Assembly: GCA_026724425.1 (NCBI GenBank)
Contig: JAIUCV010000084.1
Location: forward strand, 3,590,001 to 3,654,000
Source of the DNA: Erythrophleum ivorense
Taxonomy: Eukaryota; Streptophyta; Magnoliopsida; Fabales; Fabaceae
Direction of reading: 5' to 3'
DNA: 64,000 bases
Positions 44,406-54,546 of the stretch are shown one piece after another. The translations under genes were made by a program, and so were the position numbers. Each line of letters begins with the position of its first letter. Position 1 is the stretch's first letter. A model generated the notes under the pieces. The model did no database searches and was not told where the DNA came from. It was given only the letters and a program-made list of their open reading frames with translations.

Positions 44406-44635
44406 AAGTTACGCCGTTAGGCGAAAAAGAGAGTTCGAGATTAAGGTGGGGAGATAGTGGGTATCTCCAGTTGGTTTGTGGTTTTAGCTTTGGTTTGAGG
44501 GGTTTGGCATTGTGGTTATGTATTTTCGTGGGTGGTACGAGGTGCATTTTTGAATTATATGAGATGGAGTTGCCTCATATTTGGGTTGTGTTTCGGATGT
44601 TACATGGATGTGTTATACGCGTTTCAGATTATTAC

Positions 44636-44935
44636 TCGATACGTTCCTAGAGACGGTGGGTCTTTAGAAGAGACGGGTGGGTCTTGGTTAGAGACGGGTG
44701 GGTCTCTGGAAGAGATGGGTGGATCTCTTGTGGGCTTATATGTGAGGGTCGCTACCTCAGTATAAGTTGTTTTGTGGTTACTATTGTGACGGGTGGGTCA
44801 CAATGGTTTTGTGGTTACTATCGTGACGGGTGGGTCACGATGGTTTTGTGGTTACTATTGTGACGGGTGGGTCACAATAGGGGTATCGGGAGATGGGTGG
44901 ATCTCTCGAGGAGACGGGTGGGTCTCATGTGTTGT
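44636..44935 (+). repeat. Minisatellite in the 3' region of element D
   Basis: AGAGACGGGTGGGTCT-type units (about 21 bp) are followed by three units of about 38 bp (GGTTTTGTGGTTACTATTGT + GACGGGTGGGTCACAAT) and further GACGGGTGGGTCTC units. All carry GGGTGGGT/A. Confidence 0.85.
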
Positions 44936-45108
44936 TTTTAGAGTTGTGGTGTTGTGTTGAGGAGTAATAATGTCTGGGAACGTGTGTATAACATAGGATT
45001 GGACGTTAATCTATGAGGTTATTGGAAGATCTCTAGTGTTGGGCCATGTGGGCCGGGTTTTTGCCGTCTGTGGTAGACGTGTTGTGTTGGGATTCGAGGA
45101 CGAATCCA

Positions 45109-45125
45109 GTTTAGTGGGGGAGAAT
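45109..45125 (+). other. Polypurine tract of element D
   Basis: TTTAGTGGGGGAGAAT lies directly before the 3' LTR; the same word is present in element C. Confidence 0.75.
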
Positions 45126-46334
45126 TGTAACATCCGTGTACCAGGAAAGTGTGTTAAAGTGGTATCGGACGACATTAGGGGTTTGGGGGTAGATTACATA
45201 CGCTCTTTGAGGTGCGAATCGAGGATCGATTGTACATGTTCTTGTTTGATTGTTGTACAATTGGTTTAAGGTTCAATCATCTCGAAGAAAATGTGTAAAA
45301 CGCTCCTAAATGCTTAGTGTCGATCGACACCAAGTGGTGTGTCGATCGACACCGGTTATCGGGTTTGATTTCCGGTTTAAGTCGATCGATTTGCAATTGA
45401 AGTTGGTTTGGTCGATTGGTGTCGACCGACACCAAGGGAGGGTGTCGATCGACACCGGTTATCTGGAAATCGATCGGTTTGATTTAAGTCGGCTGGTTTT
45501 GTCTGGTTTAAGGGTTTTGGAAACCCTAAGTCGCGAATAAAGTCTCTGGTCGCGAGAAAAAGTCACTTTTTGGAGTTTCTAAGTTAGAAAAGGAGGCAGA
45601 GACTTTTCAGAGGTGATTTGGGAGATTCCTGAAGTTTGGAGGCTTGATCTGAGGTTGTGGGTGGCTGTTCTATCTCCTTTCCCTCTTTTCAATCCGTTCT
45701 AAGGTGAGTGCGTGACTGTAGGCTCGTCAATCGTTAGAGATTGTGTGATTTCGGAATTGTGTTATGTTCTTGAGTTGTTTATGCTGGATTTCGTGTTTGG
45801 ATTGCATTGGGGCGTTGAAAACCCTTAGATTTATGTGTTTTGCGACTTGTTATGCGTTTTTCGTTGCTGTTAGTGTCTGGGCGTCGAGCTGGTGTCGACC
45901 GACACTCGATGAGTGTCGATCGACACTCAGGAGGCTGGCGTCGATCGACACCATAGAGGTGTCGGTCGACACCGACCTGGTTGTCAGGAAACATGGGTGT
46001 TTCCTGACAGGGAGTTATGTTGTTGTTGCGTATGGTTATTACTGTTGTTACTGTGATGATTATTGTTATGGTTATTGTTGATATTGTGGTATTGTCTAGT
46101 GGTTGGCGTAATTGGCCTGTAGACGGAATGACCGTCTCACTGAGTATTTATGATAATACTCACGCATCTCTTTCGTAATGTGATGCAGGTAACAGGATTG
46201 TGTGACCGCGGGATCGAGGCTGAAGAGGGGGATGATAGGGTGATTGGTTTTCATTGATTATTGATTTATTATTTAAAGACTTCCGCTGGGTAATGATTTA
46301 ATAAAAAAAAAAAAAAAAGAGCTTGGTTGTTTCA
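45126..46334 (+). repeat. 3' LTR of element D
   Basis: 1,209 bp, apparently identical to the 5' LTR. Identical LTRs mean recent insertion or recent gene conversion. Confidence 0.93.
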
Positions 46335-46532
46335 CAAGGAGTTAGTTTATCTTATTGGATCATATCATATCAAAGATCTAGACGGATGTTCTCATGAGGG
46401 GGAGTAATTACGCGCTGCACTCTTTTTCTTTAACAAATGTTTTTCCCATTGGGTTTTCCTTGTAAAAATTTTAACGAGGCAGCATCTTACGCATTTAGAA
46501 GATATTTTAGATAATGGACATCCAAAGGGGAG
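46335..46532 (+). pseudogene. End of the outer Copia pol and its purine tract
   Basis: With 41,076-41,109 on the other side of element D it forms the conserved end of RNase H (FSSTTFKEL, then IKDLDGCSHEGE). The 3' non-coding part follows and CCAAAGGGGAG precedes the LTR. It shows that D landed inside this coding end. Confidence 0.7.
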
Positions 46533-46680
46533 TGTTATGGGTAAATATGTGGATGCCCATTAGCCCATTGGGTCCACTTCTCCATTTGTTTCTTCTACAT
46601 TAAAACCCTATGTTATACTCCTATATATATGAGCTATCACTCATGGAATAAGAGACTTCATTCTCTCTTCATCTGTAACA
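46533..46680 (+). repeat. 3' LTR of the outer Copia element
   Basis: 148 bp, four differences from the 5' LTR, followed by the target duplication CAAAG. Confidence 0.9.
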
Positions 46681-46685
46681 CAAAG

Positions 46686-47978
46686 TCAAATATTGTTGAT
46701 TTTGTAACAAAAAAGGAGAAGTAACGTTGAAAGAATTATTGTGAGTCCTATATGGTCATATGTTAGTAGGATACGTTGAAGGCATGCGGCTTGGCTTTAT
46801 AAGCAAGCTATGTCTCCTTCTTCTCTTATAATTTGTTCGCAAAATTATGATTTGGATGATGCGAATCATCATAAGTATGCAGTAAGAATTCAAAATGCCA
46901 TGCAATCATCATAGTATGGGGCATTTACAAAAATTAAAGAAAAATATCACCAGTTCTTAACTCTGCAAATCTCCTTCATAAAATCTGGTTTTTTAAAAAC
47001 CATTTTTTAAATTGTGTTTATCGTTGATTTATCATATTTACTTTACAATTATTAGTTTGCCCAATTGTAATAATTGTTTTCCTGCATCTTTTACATCGAT
47101 TGATTAATTACCTAGAGTTTGATTGAACCAGATAAAGCAAGTAACAAGAAGAGTTTGGTCGCTCCAAAAATATATGAGGGTTCGTACATACAAGTAAGTA
47201 ATCTATACTATTTATTGAGAAATACATGTTAATAATGTTTGGATACAAAAATAAAAGAGAAAAATTGTTTGGATACAAAAATAAGAGATAAAACTATTTA
47301 AATACAAGAATAATAACTTAAAACAAACTGATGGTTTAGTTAAATCAAAAATCAAATATGTTAATTGATCATGTAAAAAATGAAAATATATCTGAAAGCC
47401 CACAAAAAATATGAAAAACCTAAAAATTTTTTATCAGAAAAATATATATAATATCAAAAATAATCCACAATACTTATTCGGATAATTTGGATATCCGATA
47501 GGGTATCGGTTCGGTTTTGGTATTATATAATATCCACGGGTATCAAAAATTTTATCCATCGGGTGATTTGTTTTATACCCAAAATAAAAAAATCCAGAAA
47601 ATCTAAAATTTATTTTATAATATTAAAAATAATCTACAATATTCTTTCGGATAATTTGGGTACTCGATCGGGTATCGGTTCAGTTCTCGTATTATCTGAT
47701 ACCTACGGATATCAAATATTTTACCTATATGGTGATTTGTTTTATACCCAAAATCAATCGGATATGAGTATTGCGGATCAATTCGATTCGGGTTTTCGGG
47801 TATGGGTTAAAAGTCTCAGATCTACTCCCTCATAACAAAAATATAATAATTCCAACAGAAATAACATAAACTAAATTAAATTGAAAATATAAAAAAATTG
47901 TATCTCTACACTACTACTATTTTTTTTCTTGATAAAAACATAATGTAACATCGCTCCATTAGTATGGTTATATTCTAA
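46686..47978. other. Intergenic DNA right of the Copia element
   Basis: AT-rich with no convincing coding frame. 47,225-47,330 has three loose copies of TTGGATACAAAAATAA. From about 47,090 the sequence resembles 53,775 onward (GATTAATTACCTAGAGTTTG against GCTTAATTACCTAAAGTTTG), marking the start of a segmental duplication. Confidence 0.5.
47449..47760 (+). repeat. Two diverged tandem units with GGGTATCGGTTC words
   Basis: Units start near 47,449 and 47,620 (ATCAAAAATAATCCACAAT / ATTAAAAATAATCTACAAT). Each carries TTCGGATAATTTGG, GGGTATCGGTTC and GGTGATTTGTTTTATACCC, a common style of Brassicaceae intergenic repeat. Confidence 0.75.
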
Positions 47979-48031
47979 ACGGTGCAGCAGCCACCTGGCG
48001 ATCACAACCTAGCCCAGCAACACCCTTCGAG
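47979..48031 (+). pseudogene. Decayed copy of the small gene's first exon
   Basis: It matches the first exon at 54,547-54,600 closely, including the following donor GTAAGCC. The start codon is ACG instead of ATG and one base is missing before the donor. No second exon was found nearby. Confidence 0.5.
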
Positions 48032-48829
48032 GTAAGCCTTTCTTACATCGATTTTTACTTTTTGTTTAGTTTAAAAATATTTCATTTTAGTACCAGATCA
48101 GTAATCAAGTATATTTATTCATATTAGAAATCAGACCTGAATTAAATCAATTCTTAGGTTCAATTCGGTTACGTTTAGGCTAATATTCGTTCTGTTTATA
48201 TGTTAATTATACTCATTAGTTTAATACTCCGACGGCTTGATTTAGTGCAGATCAGACACTCTTAACCAGTAGGGTAGGTAGTACACAATGTATTATTTTG
48301 TCTAATACTATGCTTCACGTACGAAAAGTAAAGAATAATTAGCTTTTTGGCTTAGGTGTTTGATTTATTGGTCTTGGATCCTATATTTCTACACGAGGTT
48401 TTGGCATCTCTAAGTTGATCACTCCATATATATACAATCAAAAATCTATAAACTAATATTCAATAAATTAATAATTTATTTCGTTTCAAATTATGTTGGC
48501 AGCTGAAAATATAACACAAATTAATAAAATAATAAAATTTTGAAGAAACATATGTAAATATATGGTTTCATTAATATATAATTACCATAAAATTATTATA
48601 CAAAGATAAATCTATAATAATATACTGAATTTTTTTTCTTTCAAAAATACACATTTTGGGTGTCTTTTTCAAAAATATATATAGTATAGTGCTGTTTGTT
48701 TTTCATTAAAATGGAAATATTTTTACAACTCATCTCTAATTTTGAAACGCTACAATATAAAATATAAAAAAAATTTAACTAAGGATTAATAAAAATTATT
48801 TTTATTCAAAACCGATACATTATGGTTGC
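48032..48829. other. AT-rich intergenic stretch
   Basis: No coding frame, repeat border or RNA gene is recognised. Confidence 0.5.
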
Positions 48830-49590
48830 AAAAAAGTCCAACTTAAAGACACCATACACCTTTCTCTACACGAGCAATAGTCTTCAGGAAAACGTTGGGA
48901 GAGCAACTATGGTTCATGATAAACCACGTTCCCTGATTTCTTTGCACTATCAGCAATGTTGATGAACCATTAATCATCTCAAAGACTTTTCATGAGGTAT
49001 CCTCGCCAACAAGCTCTGGTTCATAATTCCATTGACTATATAACCATCTTCTTCTTCATTAGCTTTCTCTATAATACCACCAACATATTTACATATGAAA
49101 CTTTCAGCTCGTATTGGATCCCAAAACCTTAAACCCCAGCCACAACCCATCGTCCTAAACACTTATAAACTGAATTTCAGCCTGGTGTGAATCTCTTGAA
49201 TTTGCTGTTGGTTGAACAAGGACAAAAATTCACCGCACTCAAAAACCATCAGTCCACATGCGACTAAACTTTTCTCAACATAGGGTAACTCACATCCATT
49301 TCTCTGAACGCAAATGTAATTCAAAGAACATGATCTTGATTGACAAGTGCATAAATCAATCATAGGTGGAACAATAATGACTGGCTGCTTTAGAGAAGTG
49401 ATACAACTAAGAAAGGAAGGACCCTTCTCATCATCAACTTTGTTCACCAAAGTTACCTTTATATTCTCAGCTCGAGAAAAGAGATCTTGAAGAACAAGAC
49501 CTTGTCTTTCGATTCTTGGAGGGAGCGTTGGTCTAAGGGTCCAGCATCTTGAGAGCTTGTGCAAATCAAAGCAAACTCGTTCTCTCAACC
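48830..49590 (-). pseudogene. SUVH histone methyltransferase pseudogene fragment (pre-SET/SET)
   Basis: The minus-strand coding reads RQGLVLQDLFSRAENIKVTL, LVNKVDDEKGPSF, a pre-SET Cys cluster (CTCQSRSC, CVQRNGCELPY), then WGLRFWDPIRAESFICKYVG and, after a shift, WNYEPELVGEDTS and MNHSCSPNVF. These are signatures of SUVH1/SUVH3-type H3K9 methyltransferases from the end of the SRA linker through half of SET. An in-frame TAA at about 49,163 (where the family has Glu) and a later frameshift break it. The N terminus, SRA domain and SET end are absent. It lies head to head with a second fragment at 49,610. Confidence 0.85.
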
Positions 49591-49609
49591 CTTATACTTG
49601 ATTACAAGA

Positions 49610-50160
49610 TCAGGTCTTGTGATTCAATATTACAAGATTACAAGATAAGGTCATGTTCTTCAAGATCTCACTTCTAGACCTGATAATATAAACGTAACTT
49701 TGGTATGCAAAGTTGATGATGAGAAGGGTCATGTTTTTTTAGTTATATCACTTCTCTAAAACATTTGGTCAATACACTTCCACCTATGATTGATTTATGC
49801 ACTTGTAAATCAAGATCATATTCTTTGGATTGCGTCTAAGTTCAGAGGAATGGATGAGTTACTTTACGTTGAACACATTTTAGTCACAAGTGGTTTTCGA
49901 ATGCGGTGATTCTTTTCCTTCTTCGACCAGCTGCAAAAACAAGATGATTCGCGCGTTGGGCTGAAATTCAGTTTAGAAGTGTTTAAGACGATGAGTTGTG
50001 ATTGGGGTTTAAGGTCTTGGGTCCAATTCAAGCTGAAAGTTTCATATGTGAATATGCTGGTGATATTATGAAGAAAGCTGACGAAGAGTTTATAACTCGT
50101 TTCAGTGGAATTATGAACATGAGTTTGTTGTAAAGGATGCTTCAGAAAATACATTTAGTG
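49610..50160 (+). pseudogene. Second SUVH pseudogene fragment, opposite strand
   Basis: The plus-strand coding remnants read VLQDLTSRPDNINVTLV, KVDDEKGHVFF, PPMIDLCTCKSRSYSLDC and, after several shifts, PIQAESFICEYAGDIMKKAD and FQWNYEHEF. The order matches the first fragment in reverse, so 48,975-49,590 and 49,620-50,160 form an inverted pair with a centre near 49,605. It is more decayed than its partner. Confidence 0.8.
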
Positions 50161-50328
50161 CATTAAATGTTACTTTGCTAGTTACTTTGCCACCACCCCC
50201 ATTCTGGATAAAGGGTTTCCAGATTTTTTTTTTTTTTTAAAAGCCTTTCTTACTTGTTAGTCATCCAATGGTTATTTGAGTCTCAAACAAGTAGCATATA
50301 TAAAAAAGAGTGTAGGTGGTGCATACAT
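50161..50328. other. Short spacer
   Basis: Contains a run of T residues (50,226-50,239); nothing else is recognised. Confidence 0.4.
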
Positions 50329-51030
50329 TTAGAAACATATGAGAAGAGTATATAGGGAGCAGGTTTTGAAACTAGCAACATGTGTGAGATTAGCTAGAGC
50401 TTCCACTCCTCTATGCTCACCACCATAACCTCTATTTCTATGTTCCTCTCGCATCTCTTGAAGCTTTTGAGTCAGTTTTAGAAGCCATTCTCGTAAGTTC
50501 CTTGTGCTAATATGTACACGTTCAATTCTTGTAAAACCTCTCTTTCTAGAGAGGTAAACAGCGATTGGTGAAATGGTGCCAAGAGATTCCACAGTTATAC
50601 CTGCATTTTCTCTATACTCGTTCAATAACCATGGTACATATTATAGGTGCATTGAGTTCCGAAGCAGGAGCTGGTTGGATGATAGAGTTGCATGCATCTT
50701 GATTCCTTATGGCCCAATTGTCCACATACAACAACTTACTAGGGTGCCAAGAGTATATTACATGAAACATAGATATCGTATCTTTTGTATCCACCACATC
50801 AATTCTCTATGGGTATGGCTTATGTAGCTCGGCTTCAACCAATATCATAACGTCTTCCATCAGTGTAGAAGTATCAACTCTTGGCTTATTTGTAGCCATT
50901 GGAACACATGGAGCAGAGGCGAAATAGTATATTCCAGTTGTGTTTTTGAGAGTGACCGAAACTGAAACACTTGAGAACCCAAACTTAGATAAAATGGCTA
51001 CAAGACTCTAAAGCCAACAGACATCAGGCA
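50329..51030 (-). pseudogene. Unidentified decayed protein-coding gene
   Basis: The minus strand has two open pieces that look truly coding: 50,797-50,612 (MVDTKDTISMFHVIYSWHP, YVDNWAIRNQDACNSI) and 50,629-50,329 (LNEYRENAGITVESLGTISP, REWLLKLTQKLQEMREEHRN). A further piece at about 50,960-50,820 reads VTLKNTTGIYYFASAP and TLMEDVMILVEAEL before an in-frame stop. The pieces are joined by a frameshift near 50,620. I do not recognise the family. A more decayed copy lies at about 55,930-55,520. Confidence 0.45.
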
Positions 51031-51390
51031 ATCATCTACATGCCAAATGTATAGGAGATGGTATGCATCTCGAACAGCTAGTTTTCACTATCCTACTAGA
51101 AAGGCCCACCCACGATGAACTTAAAATCAGCATGTTTCTTTTCTTGAGTACAATACATATCCTAAGGTTCTTGATACTGTATTGAGTACAACTCTCATCT
51201 ATATCAAATTTTAGGCATCATCTTATCTCAAGATTCTTACATCCGTTTATTTTCATTGGTGTAACCTGATCGTGTGTTAGATATTTACAGCTTTTACCGA
51301 TATTTTTGTGGTCAAGGGAGAAGACAAAAAAACTAGTACAAGAACACTTCAATTCCAGAATTTAGAGATCGAGAAAACAAACAAGTGTTA

Positions 51391-52290
51391 TGGTATGTTT
51401 TTACTCTAGTATGGTGGATCCATATAACTTTCTCTTGAATTTTTTAGGCCTAATTACTTATCGTTCATATCCTTCGATATATATTAGAGTTGTCAACAAT
51501 AATAATAAGATCAAATATGTACCCGAACAAATAGCATTATACATTATTATATTAAACTATTTTTCAGTTAAAACCTTCAACTTTTGAGTTTCCACTTAAA
51601 CCTTCAAATTAATTTTTTTTTTTAAACAAACTTTCAAATCATACAAATTGTGCTCTACTAACGGTGAACTGGTGACTCTGTTCCACAACGTTTAAGGCTT
51701 ACACATTTTGGATTGTAGTGGTTGCGACTTTCGGGAGTGTGATGATTTCAGGGTACGCATCTTTGTTCATTAGTCTGATATTGTTTAATATGGACTAAGT
51801 GGCCAAGCCCAAACATATTAATTTTTGGGATCTTTCTGAAAATGCATCATACTAATTATAGTTAGGCTTGACTTATATATTAGAAAATCATTTTCTAAAA
51901 TTTCGGTGTGGAATTTGGGTTATTATCCCAACAATTTTACCTTTAAACTAAGGACCACACGCACCTTTGAGCTCCCATCTCCGGAGAGTCTTTGGCACAC
52001 ATCTTATACCATTGTATTTCACTAACGAATTCTCGCCTAATTGTCTGCACAATCAGGAACATTTTCGACACAAGACATCCAATACCTCTTATATGTGAGC
52101 TTACATTAGGCTTTTCCCACAACGAACATCCAGTCTACATCTACTTCTCCAAGTCCAGCTTTTTCACCATGGATCTGATACCAATTATTGGGCCTAGATG
52201 TAATACACATTCTTATATTTGTTTTATTTGCAGGCCTTAATTGCATATCACATGGAACAAGTTGTGTTTTACACACTAAACTAAGCAAAA
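51391..52290. other. Intergenic DNA with a possible retrotransposon scrap
   Basis: 51,640-52,290 contains, on the minus strand, ATTGGTATCAGATCCATGG followed by a short frame (HGEKAGLGEVDVDW). This resembles a Copia primer site plus leader, but no LTR ends or target duplication were found. 51,391-51,640 shows nothing definite. Confidence 0.35.
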
Positions 52291-52441
52291 GTTTACTTGT
52301 ATTTGTATATCACACGTTCTACGTACAACTAGACATTGACATCTGACCTAAGCAAAAGTCTCCTCCTCTTCATAACACACATATACAACAAACACACCAG
52401 ATAGTCCTCTTTTGTCTATCTTTTCAGAGATCTCATCGATA

Positions 52442-53011
52442 ATGGATGAGCTCCACGAAGTCGCGACTGCTTATTACAACAACGGATCCATGGAGCAACA
52501 GAATTTGGTGTGGCAGTTTTTCCGGGCAATGGACGTTGACGGTAACGGCCGAGTAAGTCTTCAAGAGTATACCGACTTCTTGCGTAGAACTGCCGGTTTA
52601 GCTTGGGTCCATCCTGATATGTTCCGAGAGCTAGACCGGAACGGAGACGGTCAGCTCGACTTCTGGGAGGTCTTGACGCTTTACTATGTGGCTCGGACCC
52701 GGACCATTAGCTGCCGCTCGTGCCTCCGGCCTCTCAACGGTCTATACTTCACGTGTGTCACGTGCTTTGATTCGCCGTGTGGCGGAGGCACGTTTGATCT
52801 CTGCGTCAAGTGTTATATGCGACGGACGTATTGTCATCCGCATTGTATGTTCTTGGATAGTTATGTCTTACTACGAGCTAAGCGTAGCCATCATCCTCTG
52901 GTACATACGTTGTCTTTATCAATTGTTTTCTATTTAACAATCGTGTTTGCAATTGCAATAATGGTTCTTGAGAAAATGGCGTTTGCTGCTGTGTGGCGGT
53001 TAATTAATTGA
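52442..53011 (+). CDS. EF-hand calcium-binding protein with zinc-finger-like domain and C-terminal membrane segment
   Basis: A single-exon frame of 189 residues begins at ATG 52,442, the first in-frame ATG, and ends in TGA-free TAA-type context at 53,011 (AATTGA). Two canonical EF-hand loops are present: residues 31-42 (DVDGNGRVSLQE) and 65-76 (DRNGDGQLDFWE). A Cys/His cluster follows at about 91-134 (CRSCLRPLNGLYFTCVTC, FDLCVKC, HPH), like a ZZ or C1-type zinc finger. Residues about 155-181 are strongly hydrophobic and may anchor the protein in a membrane. The family is a plant group of EF-hand proteins with a zinc finger; the exact role is not known to me, though calcium-dependent signalling is likely. 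The frame is intact and lies between the two duplicated segments. Confidence 0.9.
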   Translation: MDELHEVATAYYNNGSMEQQNLVWQFFRAMDVDGNGRVSLQEYTDFLRRTAGLAWVHPDMFRELDRNGDGQLDFWEVLTLYYVARTRTISCRSCLRPLNGLYFTCVTCFDSPCGGGTFDLCVKCYMRRTYCHPHCMFLDSYVLLRAKRSHHPLVHTLSLSIVFYLTIVFAIAIMVLEKMAFAAVWRLIN

Positions 53012-53846
53012 TTAATAGTTTAGGATTAAACTGGTTAGAGTTGACGTGGTTATACGAACGAGGCCGAGTTGCCTATAACTAGTTCTTAATTAATTATTTA
53101 TGTTCCGAAATAAATCTTAGGGTTTTAGATTCCTAATCGAATAGCGATTAATTAAAAGATTGTAGATCATATCTATCATAGATGTGTGCATTAGTTTAAA
53201 AAGTTGAATAGAGTTTTTAATATGCTGCAAAGTATTACAAACGTTATACCGATTTTTTTCTTCTGTATTCTAGGGTATTGTGTTGACACGTATATCATTA
53301 AAACATAATGATAACATAAATTTAAAAAGTATATTTGTAACAAAATTTTATACCAATTTCCTTAGAGTTCATGGTCACAAACTGAAAGGTGAACAACTGA
53401 ACACGTCTATTATTATTTTTTTTAAATCACGACTTTTAATTTGTAGACCATAAGAAAGTCAACATTTTCATCAATGATAAATTCAGAGTTATTATATATA
53501 TTGTAGTCTAAAATACGTATTTATATATGATATTATATATAGGACGTGCATGTTGCGAAGGACTTAGCAGAAAAGATCATTAGAGATAAGACTTAAAATA
53601 GCCAATGCTCATTGGAACATGAGATATAAAAAACAACAACAACAAAAGATAACTGAATCTTCTATATACCATTTCAATTATTGGGTTGGCGTCGTAAATC
53701 AAAGCTCGGTGTCGGGCTATATATTGACCGGACATGTATAGAATATAGATTAATTAGATAGAAATTGAGCAGTTGCGCTTACATCGATCGCTTAATTACC
53801 TAAAGTTTGATTAAACGAAAACAAGCCAAGTAACCAGAAGAAACTA
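53012..53846. other. Downstream region of the EF-hand gene and start of duplication unit 2
   Basis: AT-rich with no coding frame. The last 70 bases match 47,090-47,160. Confidence 0.5.
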
Positions 53847-54367
53847 TGTTCTAAAAATCCCCGATTTTTCCGATTAATCGTTTGATTAATCGTTCTAAGG
53901 GGGGTAATCGTAGCGATTCCGATTTTGCCCGATTAATTACAATAATCGCCAATTAATTCTGTAAATCGTATGTCAAATTTATACTTTTCTGAAATCTGAT
54001 TGGCTCAGTTGATAATTGATTGTAAAATTCGATCCAAAAATAAAAGTTCATTCTGTTTAGAATTATTTTAACCCAAAAAATATGTGATTAATCGTTTTCA
54101 ACAAATCAATTTTGGGATTTATCTTCTAAACACAAACCTTGACTATTTTGTCTTATGTAATATATGTGAATTTGAAAAAATATTTAATCTAGGTTGGAAA
54201 TATATGATTTTCATACTAATGTGTTATTTTATATATTAAATGTTTAAAAATATATTAAAATAAACCTAAAATTCCGCTCCAGTTAATCCCTGTATTATTA
54301 ACGGTTTTATGAAAAATCGCTAATCGCTGCCCGACCGAATAATTAGCGAGAAGCGATATTTTGAACA
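53847..54367. mobile_element. MITE-like element with TA target duplication
   Basis: The ends TGTTCTAAAAATCCCC and (reverse complement of the right end) TGTTCAAAATATCGC are inverted repeats flanked by TA on both sides, as for Tc1/mariner-type MITEs. The inside has repeated GATTAATCG words and no gene. The equivalent position of duplication unit 1 (about 47,145) lacks the insertion. Confidence 0.65.
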
Positions 54368-54546
54368 TAGGAAGAAACTAGAAACATATGTTTTTGAATC
54401 AAACCATAATAAAACCACAAATAACCAGATTTGTATATTTAAAAAGTATGAATTGGTCACGCAGGAAAATAAATGTAAATGTGTGTTACTTTAAAAAAAA
54501 TAATAATAATAAATAAATGTGAGTAATGATAATGGTTCTACTCTAA

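Larger units (their letters stand above)
41110..46334 (+). mobile_element. Element D: young, gag-only (TR-GAG-like) Tekay-related retrotransposon
   Basis: Two 1,209 bp LTRs (41,110-42,318 and 45,126-46,334) look identical on side-by-side reading, including a 16-A run. They are flanked by CAAGG (41,105-41,109 and 46,335-46,339). A TGGTATCAGAGC primer site and a TTAGTGGGGGAGAAT purine tract are present. Inside is one intact gag frame, then a short decayed protease trace and a small integrase fragment (YGRPCRTPLCW-like). RT, RNase H and most of integrase are absent. It must have used enzymes from a related full element. Confidence 0.9.
23860..46680 (+). mobile_element. Outer Ty1/Copia LTR retrotransposon, expanded to 22.8 kb by nested insertions
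   Basis: 148 bp LTRs at 23,860-24,007 and 46,533-46,680 start TGTTATGGGTAAATATGTGG and end TAACA or GTAACA. They are bounded by the 5 bp duplication CAAAG (23,855-23,859 and 46,681-46,685). They differ at four sites by eye. A primer site candidate (CGTTATCAGCACGAG) follows the left LTR and a purine tract (CCAAAGGGGAG) precedes the right LTR. The inside holds a long AT-rich leader, an inverted Copia block, a palindrome, integrase-to-RT remnants, and Tekay-like insertions A-D. Coding capacity is destroyed. Confidence 0.9.
47090..51390. repeat. Segmental duplication, unit 1
   Basis: At least three parts match unit 2 (53,770-56,360) in the same order and orientation: 47,090-47,160, 47,960-48,060 and 50,615-51,390. 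Unit 1 alone holds the SUVH pseudogene pair; unit 2 alone holds a MITE. Similarity is patchy, so the event is old. Confidence 0.7.

Noticed and set aside
52106..52288. Minus-strand frame as a gene
   Set aside because: It overlaps a primer-site-like retrotransposon scrap and shows no conserved domain.
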